Shown here: positions 36,265 through 44,594 of the stretch, one piece after another | Layout of the letters: each line of letters starts with the position of its first letter | Numbering within the stretch: position 1 is the first letter of the stretch | Assembly (NCBI GenBank): GCA_938036835.1 | Contig: CALHWB010000039.1 | Span: 1-64,000 of the forward strand | Length of the DNA stretch: 64,000 bases | Source of the DNA: an uncultured Propionibacterium sp. | GTDB taxonomy: Bacteria > Actinomycetota > Actinomycetes > Propionibacteriales > Propionibacteriaceae | Reading direction: 5' to 3' | Made by a program: the position numbers and the translations under genes | Notes under the pieces: generated by a model | What the model was told of the DNA's origin: nothing | Databases searched by the model: none | Seen by the model: only the letters and a program-made list of their open reading frames with translations

Positions 36265-36352
36265 TGGCGGTGACGGAGGGATTTGAACCCTCGGTGGCTT
36301 GCACCACACCCGCTTTCGAGGCGGGCTCTTTCGGCCGCTCAGACACGTCACC
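36265..36352 (-). tRNA. tRNA-Ser(CGA)
   Basis: Minus-strand cloverleaf with 7-bp acceptor GGTGACG/CGTCACC, G discriminator and encoded CCA (36265-36267). The anticodon stem CCGCC/GGCGG-like arm holds the loop with CGA (CTCGAAA). A long variable arm (class II tRNA) and the TTCAAAT T-loop confirm serine. The low-GC island begins downstream of its 3' end, a common insertion position. Confidence 0.95.
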
Positions 36353-36485
36353 GCCGACCAGTGTACGACCGATGCCCGCGCCCCGCCAATCGGCGGGCTC
36401 ATGTCAACGGCCCGGGTGCGGGCCGGTCCAATCCATCCTCCTGGCGGGACCCGGAGAAACCACCGGGAAACCGCCGCCCCGGCCC

Positions 36486-36944
36486 TCAGCCCCGGTGGGA
36501 TGCGAAGAAGTCCCGCAGCCGATCCCCGGCCTCGACGGCCAGGATGCCCGAGACCACCTCGGGCCGGTACAGCAACCGGGAATCGCGCAACAGATCCCAC
36601 ACCGAGGTCACCGCCCCCGCCTTCGGATCGAAGGCGCCAAACACCACCCGGGCCAGCCGGGCGGCCACGATGGCCCCCGCGCACATGGTGCAGGGTTCCA
36701 GGGTCGTCACCAGGGTGCAGCCCGGCAACCGCCACCCTTCGCCGATGGCAGCGCCTGCGGCACGCATCGCCACGATCTCGGCGTGCGCGGCGACATCCCC
36801 GGTCTGCTCCCGCCCATTGGCGCCCACCGCGACCACCGCACCATCGGCTCCCAGCACCACGGCACCGACCGGTACCTCGCCCCGCAGGGCGGCGGCATCC
36901 GCCGCGGCCAAGGCCTGCCGCATGGCGGCGTCCCAGCGGCTCAC
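36486..36944 (-). CDS. tadA: tRNA-specific adenosine deaminase
   Basis: Deaminates A34 to inosine in tRNA-Arg(ACG), allowing it to read CGU, CGC and CGA. The 152-residue protein has the zinc and proton-shuttle motif HAE (H54, E56) and PCTMC (C85, C88). The C-terminal GDRLRDFFASHR is typical. The matching substrate tRNA-Arg(ACG) is encoded at 46037-46112. The gene begins four bases after the stop of the acidic TadA-associated protein gene, so they form an operon. Confidence 0.94.
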   Translation of the reverse strand: MSRWDAAMRQALAAADAAALRGEVPVGAVVLGADGAVVAVGANGREQTGDVAAHAEIVAMRAAGAAIGEGWRLPGCTLVTTLEPCTMCAGAIVAARLARVVFGAFDPKAGAVTSVWDLLRDSRLLYRPEVVSGILAVEAGDRLRDFFASHRG

Positions 36945-36947
36945 CGG

Positions 36948-37580
36948 TCAGCGCACCGCCTTGTCGAAGGGCGTGGTGTATTTCATCAGATCCACGACAC
37001 GACGCACCAGCTGGTCGGAATCCTCGTCCAGATCACCGGCGATCTGTTCCAGGTCGAACTCCGAAACCCCCTGGTCAACGAGCATGCCGAAATCGCCCAA
37101 CGGCTCGGAATCGCCATCCGGGTCGGGCACGTCGATACTCAGGTAATCCACCACATCGCGGGCGATCGGCCAATCGTTGGCCGCGATCGAATCGTTCAAT
37201 AGCACCTGCACGGTCCGCCCGCGCACCCGGCACAGCACGAAAAACTCCCCAGCGATCGACACCGCACCCAACGCCCCGGCATCCCCCGGCAGCCGGCGCA
37301 ACTGATCGATGAGGTCGTCCAGGTCATTGGCCAGGCCAGGAGCCAGTTCCATCACCGTCGGTGAGCCGTCCTCACGATACAACGCCACCACGAAGTCGAT
37401 CTCCTCGGCGGTGGCGTCCTCGTAGTCGTCTTCGTCATCGTCCAGATCGTCCTCGTCGTCGAGGTCGTCATAATCGTCGGGAATCACACCGCCATCCAAC
37501 TCGTCATCATCGTCAAGGTCATCGGTTAGATCCGCCGCATCGTCGAGCTCGTCGTCGTACAGCTCGTCCTGCTCGTTCAT
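36948..37580 (-). CDS. tRNA adenosine deaminase-associated protein (acidic)
   Basis: Protein of 210 residues with an extremely acidic, Asp-rich N-terminal 60 residues, then a folded domain: EIDFVVALYREDGSPTVMELAPGLANDLDDLIDQLRRLPGDAGALGAVSI, FFVLCRVRG and VLLNDSIAANDWPIARDVVDYL. These segments match the actinobacterial family always found next to tadA (TIGR03941 type). Its role is not established; it may help TadA act. ATG 37580 was chosen with GAGGAG seven bases upstream; an in-frame ATG at 37595 precedes that site. Confidence 0.85.
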   Translation of the reverse strand: MNEQDELYDDELDDAADLTDDLDDDDELDGGVIPDDYDDLDDEDDLDDDEDDYEDATAEEIDFVVALYREDGSPTVMELAPGLANDLDDLIDQLRRLPGDAGALGAVSIAGEFFVLCRVRGRTVQVLLNDSIAANDWPIARDVVDYLSIDVPDPDGDSEPLGDFGMLVDQGVSEFDLEQIAGDLDEDSDQLVRRVVDLMKYTTPFDKAVR

Positions 37581-37706
37581 CTCCTGGCTCCTCAACCTTG
37601 CCCGCGTTCTGGTCCATCGTGACAGATCCGGGGCGAGAACACACCAGCGGGGTCACTTTTCGCCTCTTCCGGCCCGGCAATGGATGCCTATGCCAAGGTG
37701 GGATCC

Positions 37707-38348
37707 GTGAAACTGAAGGTACTCGACCACCCACTGGTCGCCCACAAGCTCACCCACCTGCGCGATCGGCAAACCAAAAGCCCGACCTTCCGTGGCCTGG
37801 TCGACGAACTGGTGACTCTGCTCGCCTATGAGGCGACCCGTGCGGTGCGCACCACGCTGGTGTCGATCGATACCCCGGTGACCGGCACTACCGGGGTCGA
37901 ACTGGCCGATCCGAAACCGATAGTGGTGCCGATCCTGCGCGCCGGGCTGGGCATGCTCGGCGGCATGACCCGGCTCATCCCCACCGCCGAAGTGGGGTTC
38001 GTGGGCATGATCCGCGACGAAAAGACCCTCAAGCCCTACACCTATGCCGAACGGCTGCCCCATGATCTGGCCGGACGCCAATGCTTCGTCCTGGACCCGA
38101 TGCTGGCCACCGGCGGCTCGCTCGGCGGCTGTGTACAATTCCTCGCCGAGCGCAAGGCCGACGATGTCACCTGCATCTGTCTGCTGGCCGCCCCCGAGGG
38201 CATCGAGAACTTCCGCCGGCTGGTTGGCGAACTACAGATTCCAACCACCCTGGTGGTGGCCGCGGTCGATGAGCGACTCAACGACCACGGCTACATCGTT
38301 CCCGGCCTCGGGGACGCCGGCGACCGGCTCTATGGCATCGTGGACTGA
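37707..38348 (+). CDS. upp: Uracil phosphoribosyltransferase
   Basis: Salvage enzyme making UMP from uracil and PRPP; about 213 residues. The N-terminus KLKVLDHPLVAHKLTHLRD is the family standard. The PRPP loop reads VLDPMLATGGSLGG, with PILRAGLGMLGGM upstream and the uracil-binding HGYIVPGLGDAGDRLYG at the C-terminus. GTG 37707 was preferred over an ATG at 37680: AAGGTGG lies five bases upstream and the protein then begins like its homologues. It is divergent from the tadA operon. Confidence 0.94.
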   Translation: MKLKVLDHPLVAHKLTHLRDRQTKSPTFRGLVDELVTLLAYEATRAVRTTLVSIDTPVTGTTGVELADPKPIVVPILRAGLGMLGGMTRLIPTAEVGFVGMIRDEKTLKPYTYAERLPHDLAGRQCFVLDPMLATGGSLGGCVQFLAERKADDVTCICLLAAPEGIENFRRLVGELQIPTTLVVAAVDERLNDHGYIVPGLGDAGDRLYGIVD

Positions 38349-38359
38349 CCAGCGGTGGG

Positions 38360-39448
38360 CTAGTCGCTGCCGAAGCTGCTGGCAGAGCCCTGGTCGATGC
38401 CCCGCGACCGGCTGGACGACGTGCTGGCCGCCCGCGGCCGGCGCTCCTCGACAGTCATCCCGGTGTCGTTGCCGGTTTCGGCTGCCCAATCGACAGCGCT
38501 ACGCGGATTGAACGGGTCGTTCTGGGACGGGGAGCCGCCCAGGGTGGCCAGCATCTGGCGCACATTGGCCAACTGCGCGGTGATCGAGTCGCGCCGGGCG
38601 GTCGCGGCAGCCAGTTCGCGTTCGGAGTTCTGCCGGATCCCCTCGGCCCGCGTCCGGGCCTCGCTGACCATCGAACTGGCCTGACTCTGGGCGTGCCGGA
38701 TCAGCCGGTCGGCCTCGCTACGCGCCTCATGGGTCAGCCGGTCGGCCTCATTGCGGGCGGTGACCAACTGGGCGTCGGCCAGTTCGACCTCCTGGTTCTT
38801 CTTGGCCAGCGTCTCGTTCAGTTCCCGCATCGCCTCCTCGCGGCGCTCCGCCAGCGTGCGTTCGAAATCGGCGGACGCCTGGGCCGCCTGGGCGCGCTGA
38901 GCCTCGTAGACGGCCTCCGCCTCCTCCATGCGCGCATTTGCCGAGCCGTTGGCCTCTTCCAACAGCACGTCGGCCCGCTGTTTCGCGTCCTCCAGGATGC
39001 GGGCCGCGTCAAGCTCGGCCTTGGAACGAGACTCCGACGCCTCCTGCTCGGCCCGCACCAGTACCTCTTCCGCCTGCCGTCGCGCGTCCCCCAACAGACC
39101 CTTGATGTCGGCCTTGGCCGCCTGTCGCAGGTCATCGGCCTCCGCCTGGGCCAGCATCAGTATCTGCCCGATCCGCGCCCCCAGGCTCTCATAGCTCGGC
39201 GCAATATTGCTTTCTTTCTCGGCGCGCACCTCGCTGAGAGTCTCCTCAAGCATCTTGATCCGGCCCTTGAGGTCGGCGATGTGCTTTTGGGCCTTGGTCT
39301 TCTCCACGCTCAGTCCAGCGGTTTCGTCATGGGCCCGGCCCAATTCACCAGTCAGCCGGTCAACCTCTGACCTGAGGCGCGTCACCGCAGCGTGCACTTC
39401 GGAGGGTTCATAGCCCTTGCGCACAAACCGGAAGGCGGGCTCACTCAT
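38360..39448 (-). CDS. DivIVA-like coiled-coil protein
   Basis: Protein of 362 residues. The N-terminus FRFVRKGYEPSEVHAAVTRLRSEVDRL matches the DivIVA membrane-curvature motif (F-x-x-x-x-x-GY-x-x-x-EV). A long Ala/Glu/Arg-rich coiled coil runs from about 25 to 310, with repeated A-E-A-D-R-L type heptads, followed by a Ser/Arg-rich tail. Such proteins mark poles and septa and recruit cell-wall machinery. AAGGAG lies six bases before the ATG, which also overlaps the upstream coiled-coil gene by 8 bases (ATGAGTGA). Confidence 0.8.
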   Translation of the reverse strand: MSEPAFRFVRKGYEPSEVHAAVTRLRSEVDRLTGELGRAHDETAGLSVEKTKAQKHIADLKGRIKMLEETLSEVRAEKESNIAPSYESLGARIGQILMLAQAEADDLRQAAKADIKGLLGDARRQAEEVLVRAEQEASESRSKAELDAARILEDAKQRADVLLEEANGSANARMEEAEAVYEAQRAQAAQASADFERTLAERREEAMRELNETLAKKNQEVELADAQLVTARNEADRLTHEARSEADRLIRHAQSQASSMVSEARTRAEGIRQNSERELAAATARRDSITAQLANVRQMLATLGGSPSQNDPFNPRSAVDWAAETGNDTGMTVEERRPRAASTSSSRSRGIDQGSASSFGSD

Positions 39449-40871
39449 TTTGCTCTCCTTGATCTTGTTGGTTAGGGGGAAGCGCGGAGGTAACTGGCAC
39501 AGCCAGTGCCTCGATGACACCGGACAGGTGACCCAGTTCGGTGGCGATATTGTCCCGGCGGGTAGTCAGCCGGGAGACCTCTTCGCGAGCCCGTTCGAGC
39601 ATCGCCTCTGCCTCCGCGCGCACCCGATCGGCATCCGCGCGGGCCTTGTTCAGCATGCTGACCGCCTCTTCCCGCGTGGCGCGGGTCTGAGCGAAGGTGT
39701 CGGCACGTAGCTTGGTCAGATCACCGTTCAGCCGCTCGCGAATGCGCCCTGCGGTCTGTTCGGCCTCGATGACGCGTTGTTCTGCCCGGGAAACCAGGGC
39801 ACTGGATTCGCGTTCCGCGCTGGCGATCCGCTCCCTGGCCGTCCGATCCGCCTCGGCCAGCGTGCGCTCGGCATCTGCCTGGGCGGCTCGCAGCGTGGCG
39901 GCGGCCTGGTTCTGCATCTCCTGACTGGTCGCCTTGGCATCATCGATCAATGCCCGGGACTCGTGGGTGTGCCGGGCAATGATCACCTGTAGGCGCTGAT
40001 GCACCTGGCGGCGATGCGCACGGGTGTCGGCGATGGTCTGGGTGGCGATCTTCTCGGCCTCGTCGCGTGCCCCCGCCAACAACTCCTGGATGGTCCTTTT
40101 CGTCCATTCGAGCTGCTGCTGGGCCTCGGTATTGCTGCGATCGCAGCTCTCGCGGGCCTCGGCGACCCGTCTGTCCGCCTCGACGGTGGCCTTGGCCAGA
40201 AGCTCGGCCGCCTGCTGTTTGGCCTCACCCACCCCTTGCTCGGCCTTGGCCCGGAGTTGGTTGGCGTACTCGGTGGCCTCTTGGGTCGTTGTCTCCGCGC
40301 CCTCCCGGGCGGCGGCCAGAATCTGCGCGGCCTGCTCATTGGCGGCGGCCAGTTGCTGCTTGATGCGGGCCGCCGCCTGCTGCTGCTCGATCTCAAGCTT
40401 CGACCGGATCGCCGCCAACTCGGCATCGCCGGCAGACCGGGCCTGCTCGGCCTCGGCATGACCGCGTTGCACCACCTGTTCGGCCTGCTGCCGGGCGTCT
40501 TCACGGATCTTGTCGGCCTCGGCCAGGGCCGCGAGCAGGGCTTCGTTCGCCTGAGATTCCGCGCTCACGGTGATCTCGTTGGCCTGCCCCAGGGCGACAT
40601 CTAGGTGGGCCTCCGCATCGGCACGGGCACCATCGACCAAACGTTTGGCCTCAGCCGTCAGTTCGGCGGCCACCTTGAACTGGCGAGCCATTTCAGAATG
40701 CATGCGTTCGATATCGACATTGGCCGCATCGGCATCCTGGCGCCGCTTCTGCGCATAATCGTCGGCTTCTCTCCGCACCTGTTCAGCCACGGACTGAGCC
40801 ACCGCCAGGATGCGGTTGGCACGCCGACCAATCTCGCCATCTGGGGCGAGTTCGTCGTCAGGGCGTAGCAT
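39441..40871 (-). CDS. Long coiled-coil scaffold protein
   Basis: Protein of 476 residues that is almost entirely Ala/Glu/Gln/Arg coiled coil (about 20-440) without a membrane helix or recognisable enzymatic domain. Composition and length resemble actinobacterial scaffolds such as Scy or FilP, and its partner gene downstream has a DivIVA-like N-terminus. The two genes overlap by eight bases, so equal dosage and joint assembly are likely. The start at 40871 encodes MLRPDDELAPDGEIGRRANRILAVAQ. Function in polar growth or division is inferred from architecture only. Confidence 0.75.
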   Translation of the reverse strand: MLRPDDELAPDGEIGRRANRILAVAQSVAEQVRREADDYAQKRRQDADAANVDIERMHSEMARQFKVAAELTAEAKRLVDGARADAEAHLDVALGQANEITVSAESQANEALLAALAEADKIREDARQQAEQVVQRGHAEAEQARSAGDAELAAIRSKLEIEQQQAAARIKQQLAAANEQAAQILAAAREGAETTTQEATEYANQLRAKAEQGVGEAKQQAAELLAKATVEADRRVAEARESCDRSNTEAQQQLEWTKRTIQELLAGARDEAEKIATQTIADTRAHRRQVHQRLQVIIARHTHESRALIDDAKATSQEMQNQAAATLRAAQADAERTLAEADRTARERIASAERESSALVSRAEQRVIEAEQTAGRIRERLNGDLTKLRADTFAQTRATREEAVSMLNKARADADRVRAEAEAMLERAREEVSRLTTRRDNIATELGHLSGVIEALAVPVTSALPPNQQDQGEQNE

Positions 40872-40981
40872 AAATCCAATCCTTGCACTGCACCGGGAAC
40901 GACTCGCCGCGGGTCCCCATTTCCCCTCACGCGGATCCGCGCGGCGGATTCCGGTCGAGTCTTCGGTGCTGCTCAGTAGTA

Positions 40982-41893
40982 TCAGTAGTAATAGGGATGG
41001 GCCGACCAGTCCGGTGGTCGTTTCTCCAAGAAGGCATCCCGGCCTTCGGCCGCCTCATCGGTCATATAGGCAAGCCGGGTGGCTTCACCGGCAAATAGCT
41101 GTTGCCCCATCAACCCGTCGTCGGCCAGATTGAAGGCATACTTCAGCATCCGCTGGGCGGTCGGCGACTTTGCGCAGATCCGTGCGGCCCAGGCAAGCCC
41201 CACGTCCTCAAGCTCGGCGTGCGGGACGACCCTGTTGACCATACCCATCCGATAGGCGTCGGCGGCCGAATAGGTTTCCCCCAGGAAGAAAACCTCGCGG
41301 GCAAGCTTCTGACCGACCTGGCGCGCCAGATAGGCCGACCCGTAGCCGCCGTCGAAGCTGGCCACGTCCGCATCGGTCTGTTTGAACCGAGCCTGTTCGG
41401 CCGAGGCGATGGTCAGATCGCAGACCACGTGCAGGCTATGCCCGCCACCGGCAGCCCAGCCGCTGACCAGCGCGATCACCACCTTGGGTAGAAAACGGAT
41501 GAGGCGCTGCACCTCCAGAATGTGCAATCGGCCGGCTCTGGCCCGGTCGGCGGTGGACGCATCCTCCCCAGCGGCATACCGGTAGCCGGTCCGTCCCCGA
41601 ATGCGCTGATCGCCGCCGCTGCAGAAGGCCCAACCGCCATCGACCGGGCTGGGGCCGTTGCCGGTGATCAGGACGCAGCCGATGTCGGTGGCCTGCCGAG
41701 CGTGTTCGAGAGCGAGCAGCAACTCGTCCACGGTGTGCGGCCGGAAGGCATTGCGCACCTCTGGCCGGTCCAGGCCGATCCGGACCGCCGGTACCTGCCG
41801 GGCGCGGTGGTAGGTGATGTCGGTGAAGTCAAAGTCCGGCATCTCGGTCCACAGCTCTGGCCGAAAGGGATTGGCGGACACGATGCTGTTCAT
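40982..41893 (-). CDS. menB: 1,4-dihydroxy-2-naphthoyl-CoA synthase
   Basis: Crotonase-fold enzyme of menaquinone biosynthesis, closing the second ring of naphthoate; 303 residues. Visible features are RPEVRNAFRPHTVDELL near the N-terminus, FCSGGDQRIRGRTGYR, VVIALVSGWAAGGGHSLHVVCDLTIAS and QTDADVASFDGGYGSAYLARQVGQK, all typical of MenB, and the ending RPPDWSAHPYYY. The ATG at 41893 lies six bases after a TAGGTT box, making a leaderless mRNA likely; a GTG at 41899 would sit against the box. Other men genes are not in the window. Confidence 0.95.
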   Translation of the reverse strand: MNSIVSANPFRPELWTEMPDFDFTDITYHRARQVPAVRIGLDRPEVRNAFRPHTVDELLLALEHARQATDIGCVLITGNGPSPVDGGWAFCSGGDQRIRGRTGYRYAAGEDASTADRARAGRLHILEVQRLIRFLPKVVIALVSGWAAGGGHSLHVVCDLTIASAEQARFKQTDADVASFDGGYGSAYLARQVGQKLAREVFFLGETYSAADAYRMGMVNRVVPHAELEDVGLAWAARICAKSPTAQRMLKYAFNLADDGLMGQQLFAGEATRLAYMTDEAAEGRDAFLEKRPPDWSAHPYYY

Positions 41894-42358
41894 GGCCACA
41901 ACCTAGCGGTGTCCTGCCGCGGTGATAAGCCCCGGATTCACCGGGGCCCCACCGTCTCGCAGAAGAGTCGTAAACCGTATCCGCGAAGCTCCTCATCACC
42001 GCCGCACCGCCCGGACGCGGCCGCTCGGCGTTGCCGGCCGCCCGCCGGCCGGCAACCCTCGGCAACCACCCTGGGCGACCCGATCGCACCCCGGCCTGCT
42101 GGGAAGGCCGGCCGCAGGTCCCCACGATCAGCCCGAGTCGTCCGAGCGGCAGGCGCGAGCGGTACGCAGCGCCGCGATCGTCGCCCGCCGGTTACCGCTT
42201 TGCGGAAGATCCGGTCCGCGATCCACCGCGCTCGCGGCACCCCGGTGGCCGATCGGCAGGCCGGGACCCAGTCGCCGACCGATCGCCAGACACCGCAAAA
42301 CGCAGCCGACAGGCGAGGTAGCCTGGGGCGGCGACGCTATCTCGCGAAGGAGGCCTTG

Positions 42359-43207
42359 ATGCAGCGCTGCGCAGTGATCGGCAGTCCGATCGCCCATTCG
42401 CTCTCCCCGCTGATTCATCGCACCGCCTACACGCAGTTGGGGATCGACACTCAGTTCAGCTATGACCGTTTCGAGGTGACCCCGGATCGACTACCCGATT
42501 TCATGGCCCGGCTGGGGGACGAATGGGTGGGGCTATCGGTAACCGCACCCGACAAGGAGGCGCTGTTGCAGTTCGGGGAGCCGGATCCGGTGGCCGCGAC
42601 GCTGCTGTCGGGCAACACCTTGATTTTCGGTCGCGATGGCGAACCCAATCGCATCTACAACACCGATGTCACCGGCCTGCTAGCGGCACTCGCTGGAATC
42701 AAGGTGACCAGCGCGGCCACCGGGCTGCTGGTGGGCAACGGGGCGACCGCACGCAGCGTGCTGTGGGCATTCCACCAGCTGGGCGTCGCCACCGCCGTCG
42801 TACTCGCCCGGGACGCCACCAGAGCGGCCAACAGCCTGTCCCCGGTAGCCGGACCGCTGGATATCGAACTGGTCATCCAGCCCTTCGGCCGGGTTGCCGA
42901 ACTGCCGGCCGATTTTGGTGGCAGAGCCGATCTGCTGGTGCAGACCACTCCCGAACCGCTGCCGCCAGAACTGGCCGCCGCGCTGGTCAACCAGGCGGCG
43001 GTGGTCTTCGAGGTGGTCTACAACCAGTACCCCTCGAATCTGGACCGTGCGGCGGCCGCCGCCGGGCTACCCGCCCTGGATGGCCTGGATCAGCTTGTCG
43101 CCCAGGCCTTGGACCAGATCCGCCTGATGACCGGCCGGCAGGCCGCACCCGAGCCGCTGCTGGCCGCCTGCCGCGCCGAGGTGTTGAGCCGGCAGATCAC
43201 CGGATGA
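42359..43207 (+). CDS. aroE: Shikimate dehydrogenase-like protein
   Basis: Protein of 282 residues with the AroE fold. Substrate-binding SPIAHSLSPLIHR is intact at the N-terminus. The usual N-V-T-x-P-x-K catalytic segment reads LSVTAPDKEALLQF, so Asn is Ser but the catalytic Lys and Asp region remain. The nucleotide loop is VGNGATARSVLWAF instead of the canonical GAGGAARA. These deviations suggest a divergent or specialised family member, though an ordinary role in aromatic amino-acid synthesis is still possible. AAGGAGG lies just upstream of the ATG. Confidence 0.82.
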   Translation: MQRCAVIGSPIAHSLSPLIHRTAYTQLGIDTQFSYDRFEVTPDRLPDFMARLGDEWVGLSVTAPDKEALLQFGEPDPVAATLLSGNTLIFGRDGEPNRIYNTDVTGLLAALAGIKVTSAATGLLVGNGATARSVLWAFHQLGVATAVVLARDATRAANSLSPVAGPLDIELVIQPFGRVAELPADFGGRADLLVQTTPEPLPPELAAALVNQAAVVFEVVYNQYPSNLDRAAAAAGLPALDGLDQLVAQALDQIRLMTGRQAAPEPLLAACRAEVLSRQITG

Positions 43208-43620
43208 CCGGCCGGGCGCACGCCGAGTGACCGCGACACGCCACCGGCCGGGGTACCCGATGCCACCGGCCGGCTGCACCGCCGAGGTGGCCGGGTGCCC
43301 CGGCGGGCGATCCGTCTGAATCCGGCCCCTGTTCCCACGATCCTCGTGGTGGCCGGGGGCATCCTGACGTTGATCTGGGCCTGGTTGGCCAGCCGGCACG
43401 ATGGCTGGCCCTGGTCTTCGTGATCCCCGCCCTGCATGTGACGGCGTTGCCTGCCGAGGCCAGCAACCGGTCCGGGCAGCCGGCTGGCCAGCGCTTCCCC
43501 ATGTCCAGGGCCGGTTCCCACCCGCCCTTCCAGCGGGTGATGCGTCAACAAAAGTATAGAGCTGCCCAGCGCAGAAGCGATCTTGAGGTCTGCGGCGGTC
43601 TGGCTGAGTAGGGTCTAGCC
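43208..43620. other. Intergenic region after aroE, possibly holding a gene remnant
   Basis: No intact gene. A plus-strand stretch around 43270-43420 reads IRLNPAPVPTILVVAGG and then a hydrophobic LTLIWAWLAS before a stop, which looks like one membrane helix of a decayed protein. A prepilin peptidase often follows aroE in actinobacteria, but none of its Asp motifs are seen. The last 40 bases hold TAGGGT (43609-43614), the -10 box of the response regulator. Confidence 0.3.
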
Positions 43621-44313
43621 ATGCGCTCTGTCGAGTCCAGCAGGGACAACCAACCGATCCGGGTACTTCTGGCCGAGGACGAGGACCTGGCCCAGGACGC
43701 GATCCGCATCTATCTGGCGGCTGCCCAGGGGATGGAATTGGTCGGCGTCGCACGCGATGGCCTGGCTGCCCTGCGAATGGCCGAGCAGATCCCCGCCGAC
43801 GTGGCCATCGTCGATATCCGGATGCCACGAATGAATGGCATAGAGACGACTCGCCGGCTGGTGGCGCCCCCATTCAACCTCAAGGTGCTGATCCTCACCC
43901 ATATCGCCAGCGACCAGGTGCTGACCGACGCCCTGGAGGCCGGGGCATCCGGTTTCCTGCTCAAATCCGACAGCCCAGAGCTGATCCAGCACGGCATCCG
44001 GGCAGCCCAGCACGGCGACTCCCTGATCTCCCCGCAGCTGGTCATCCGAGTGCTGTCTCGGCGCCGAGCCCGGGCCGCGCCCCCGGCCGACCTGTCCCCC
44101 ACCGATCGCCGGCTGGTGGCGCTGGTGGGCCTGGGCATGAGCAATGCCCAGATCGCCGAGACCATGAACTACACCACCAGCACCGTGAAGACCTACATCA
44201 GCCGGTTGCTGACCAAGCTGGGACGCAGCAACCGGGCCGGACTGGCGGCACTGGCCTACGAGTGGGACCTGGTGGGCCCAGGCCCCACCGAGAACAACCC
44301 CCCAATCAACTAA
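43621..44313 (+). CDS. NarL/LuxR-family response regulator
   Basis: DNA-binding response regulator of 230 residues. The receiver has the acidic pair LLAEDED, phospho-acceptor D65 (AIVDIRMPRM) and K115 (FLLKSD). The C-terminal LuxR helix-turn-helix reads LSPTDRRLVALVGLGMSNAQIAETMNYTTSTVKTYISRLLTKLG. The ATG is six bases after TAGGGT, so it is probably leaderless. Its cognate partner is the histidine kinase downstream; a 39-residue peptide gene lies between the two. CAACT-AA-AGTTG just at its stop (44308-44319) could be a binding site for a regulator. Confidence 0.92.
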   Translation: MRSVESSRDNQPIRVLLAEDEDLAQDAIRIYLAAAQGMELVGVARDGLAALRMAEQIPADVAIVDIRMPRMNGIETTRRLVAPPFNLKVLILTHIASDQVLTDALEAGASGFLLKSDSPELIQHGIRAAQHGDSLISPQLVIRVLSRRRARAAPPADLSPTDRRLVALVGLGMSNAQIAETMNYTTSTVKTYISRLLTKLGRSNRAGLAALAYEWDLVGPGPTENNPPIN

Positions 44314-44406
44314 AGTTGATGAATCCGCGGCTCGACTAGGCAATCAGCCGGCGACACGTTACTTTGTTCCCAACAGCACGTCTCGCTGAGTTGATTGGAG
44401 TGCGCA

Positions 44407-44526
44407 ATGAACACAGTCGGCAGCATCGCCGTGACCGTAGCGTCCGTGACCGCGGCCGTCGTTTCCACTATCGTTGGCCTGGACACCTGGTGGCTTTGCC
44501 GGGTGTTGCCGATTGTCTGCCATTGA
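44407..44526 (+). CDS. Candidate 39-residue signalling peptide precursor
   Basis: Small gene between response regulator and histidine kinase, in a different frame from both. It encodes a hydrophobic Ala/Val/Thr-rich N-terminal segment (SIAVTVASVTAAVVSTIVGL) followed by a compact C-terminus DTWWLCRVLPIVCH with two cysteines seven residues apart. GGAG lies six bases before the ATG. A 14-bp hairpin begins 22 bases after the stop, consistent with a short separate transcript. The layout, a membrane-active leader plus a Cys-rich tail beside a two-component system, fits a pheromone precursor. No processing enzyme is seen nearby, so an alternative is a small membrane peptide that modulates the kinase. 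Confidence 0.55.
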   Translation: MNTVGSIAVTVASVTAAVVSTIVGLDTWWLCRVLPIVCH

Positions 44527-44548
44527 CAGACAACGACCCTTCCGACCA

Positions 44549-44581
44549 CAGGGTAGGCCCGTTAGCCACGGGCCTACCCTG
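44549..44581 (+). terminator. 14-bp perfect hairpin between peptide and kinase genes
   Basis: CAGGGTAGGCCCGT (44549-44562) and its exact reverse complement (44568-44581) enclose a five-base loop, TAGCC. There is no T tract afterwards, so it may be an attenuator or an mRNA stabiliser or processing site that raises the peptide message over the kinase message. Confidence 0.6.
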
Positions 44582-44594
44582 GTTAGAGCCCGGT

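Noticed and set aside
33500..36352. Attachment-site direct repeat matching the tRNA-Ser(CGA) 3' end on the left side of the low-GC island.
   Set aside because: I scanned 33500-33960 for the T-arm and acceptor sequence and saw no copy; no integrase either.
43260..43430. Possible remnant of a prepilin peptidase after aroE.
   Set aside because: Only one hydrophobic stretch is visible and none of the catalytic Asp motifs; gene order elsewhere is suggestive but not enough.
44364..44594. N-terminal extension of the histidine kinase frame.
   Set aside because: It overlaps the peptide gene, its stop and the 14-bp hairpin, is His/Arg-rich with no helix, and has no ribosome site; the real kinase start is placed after the hairpin.
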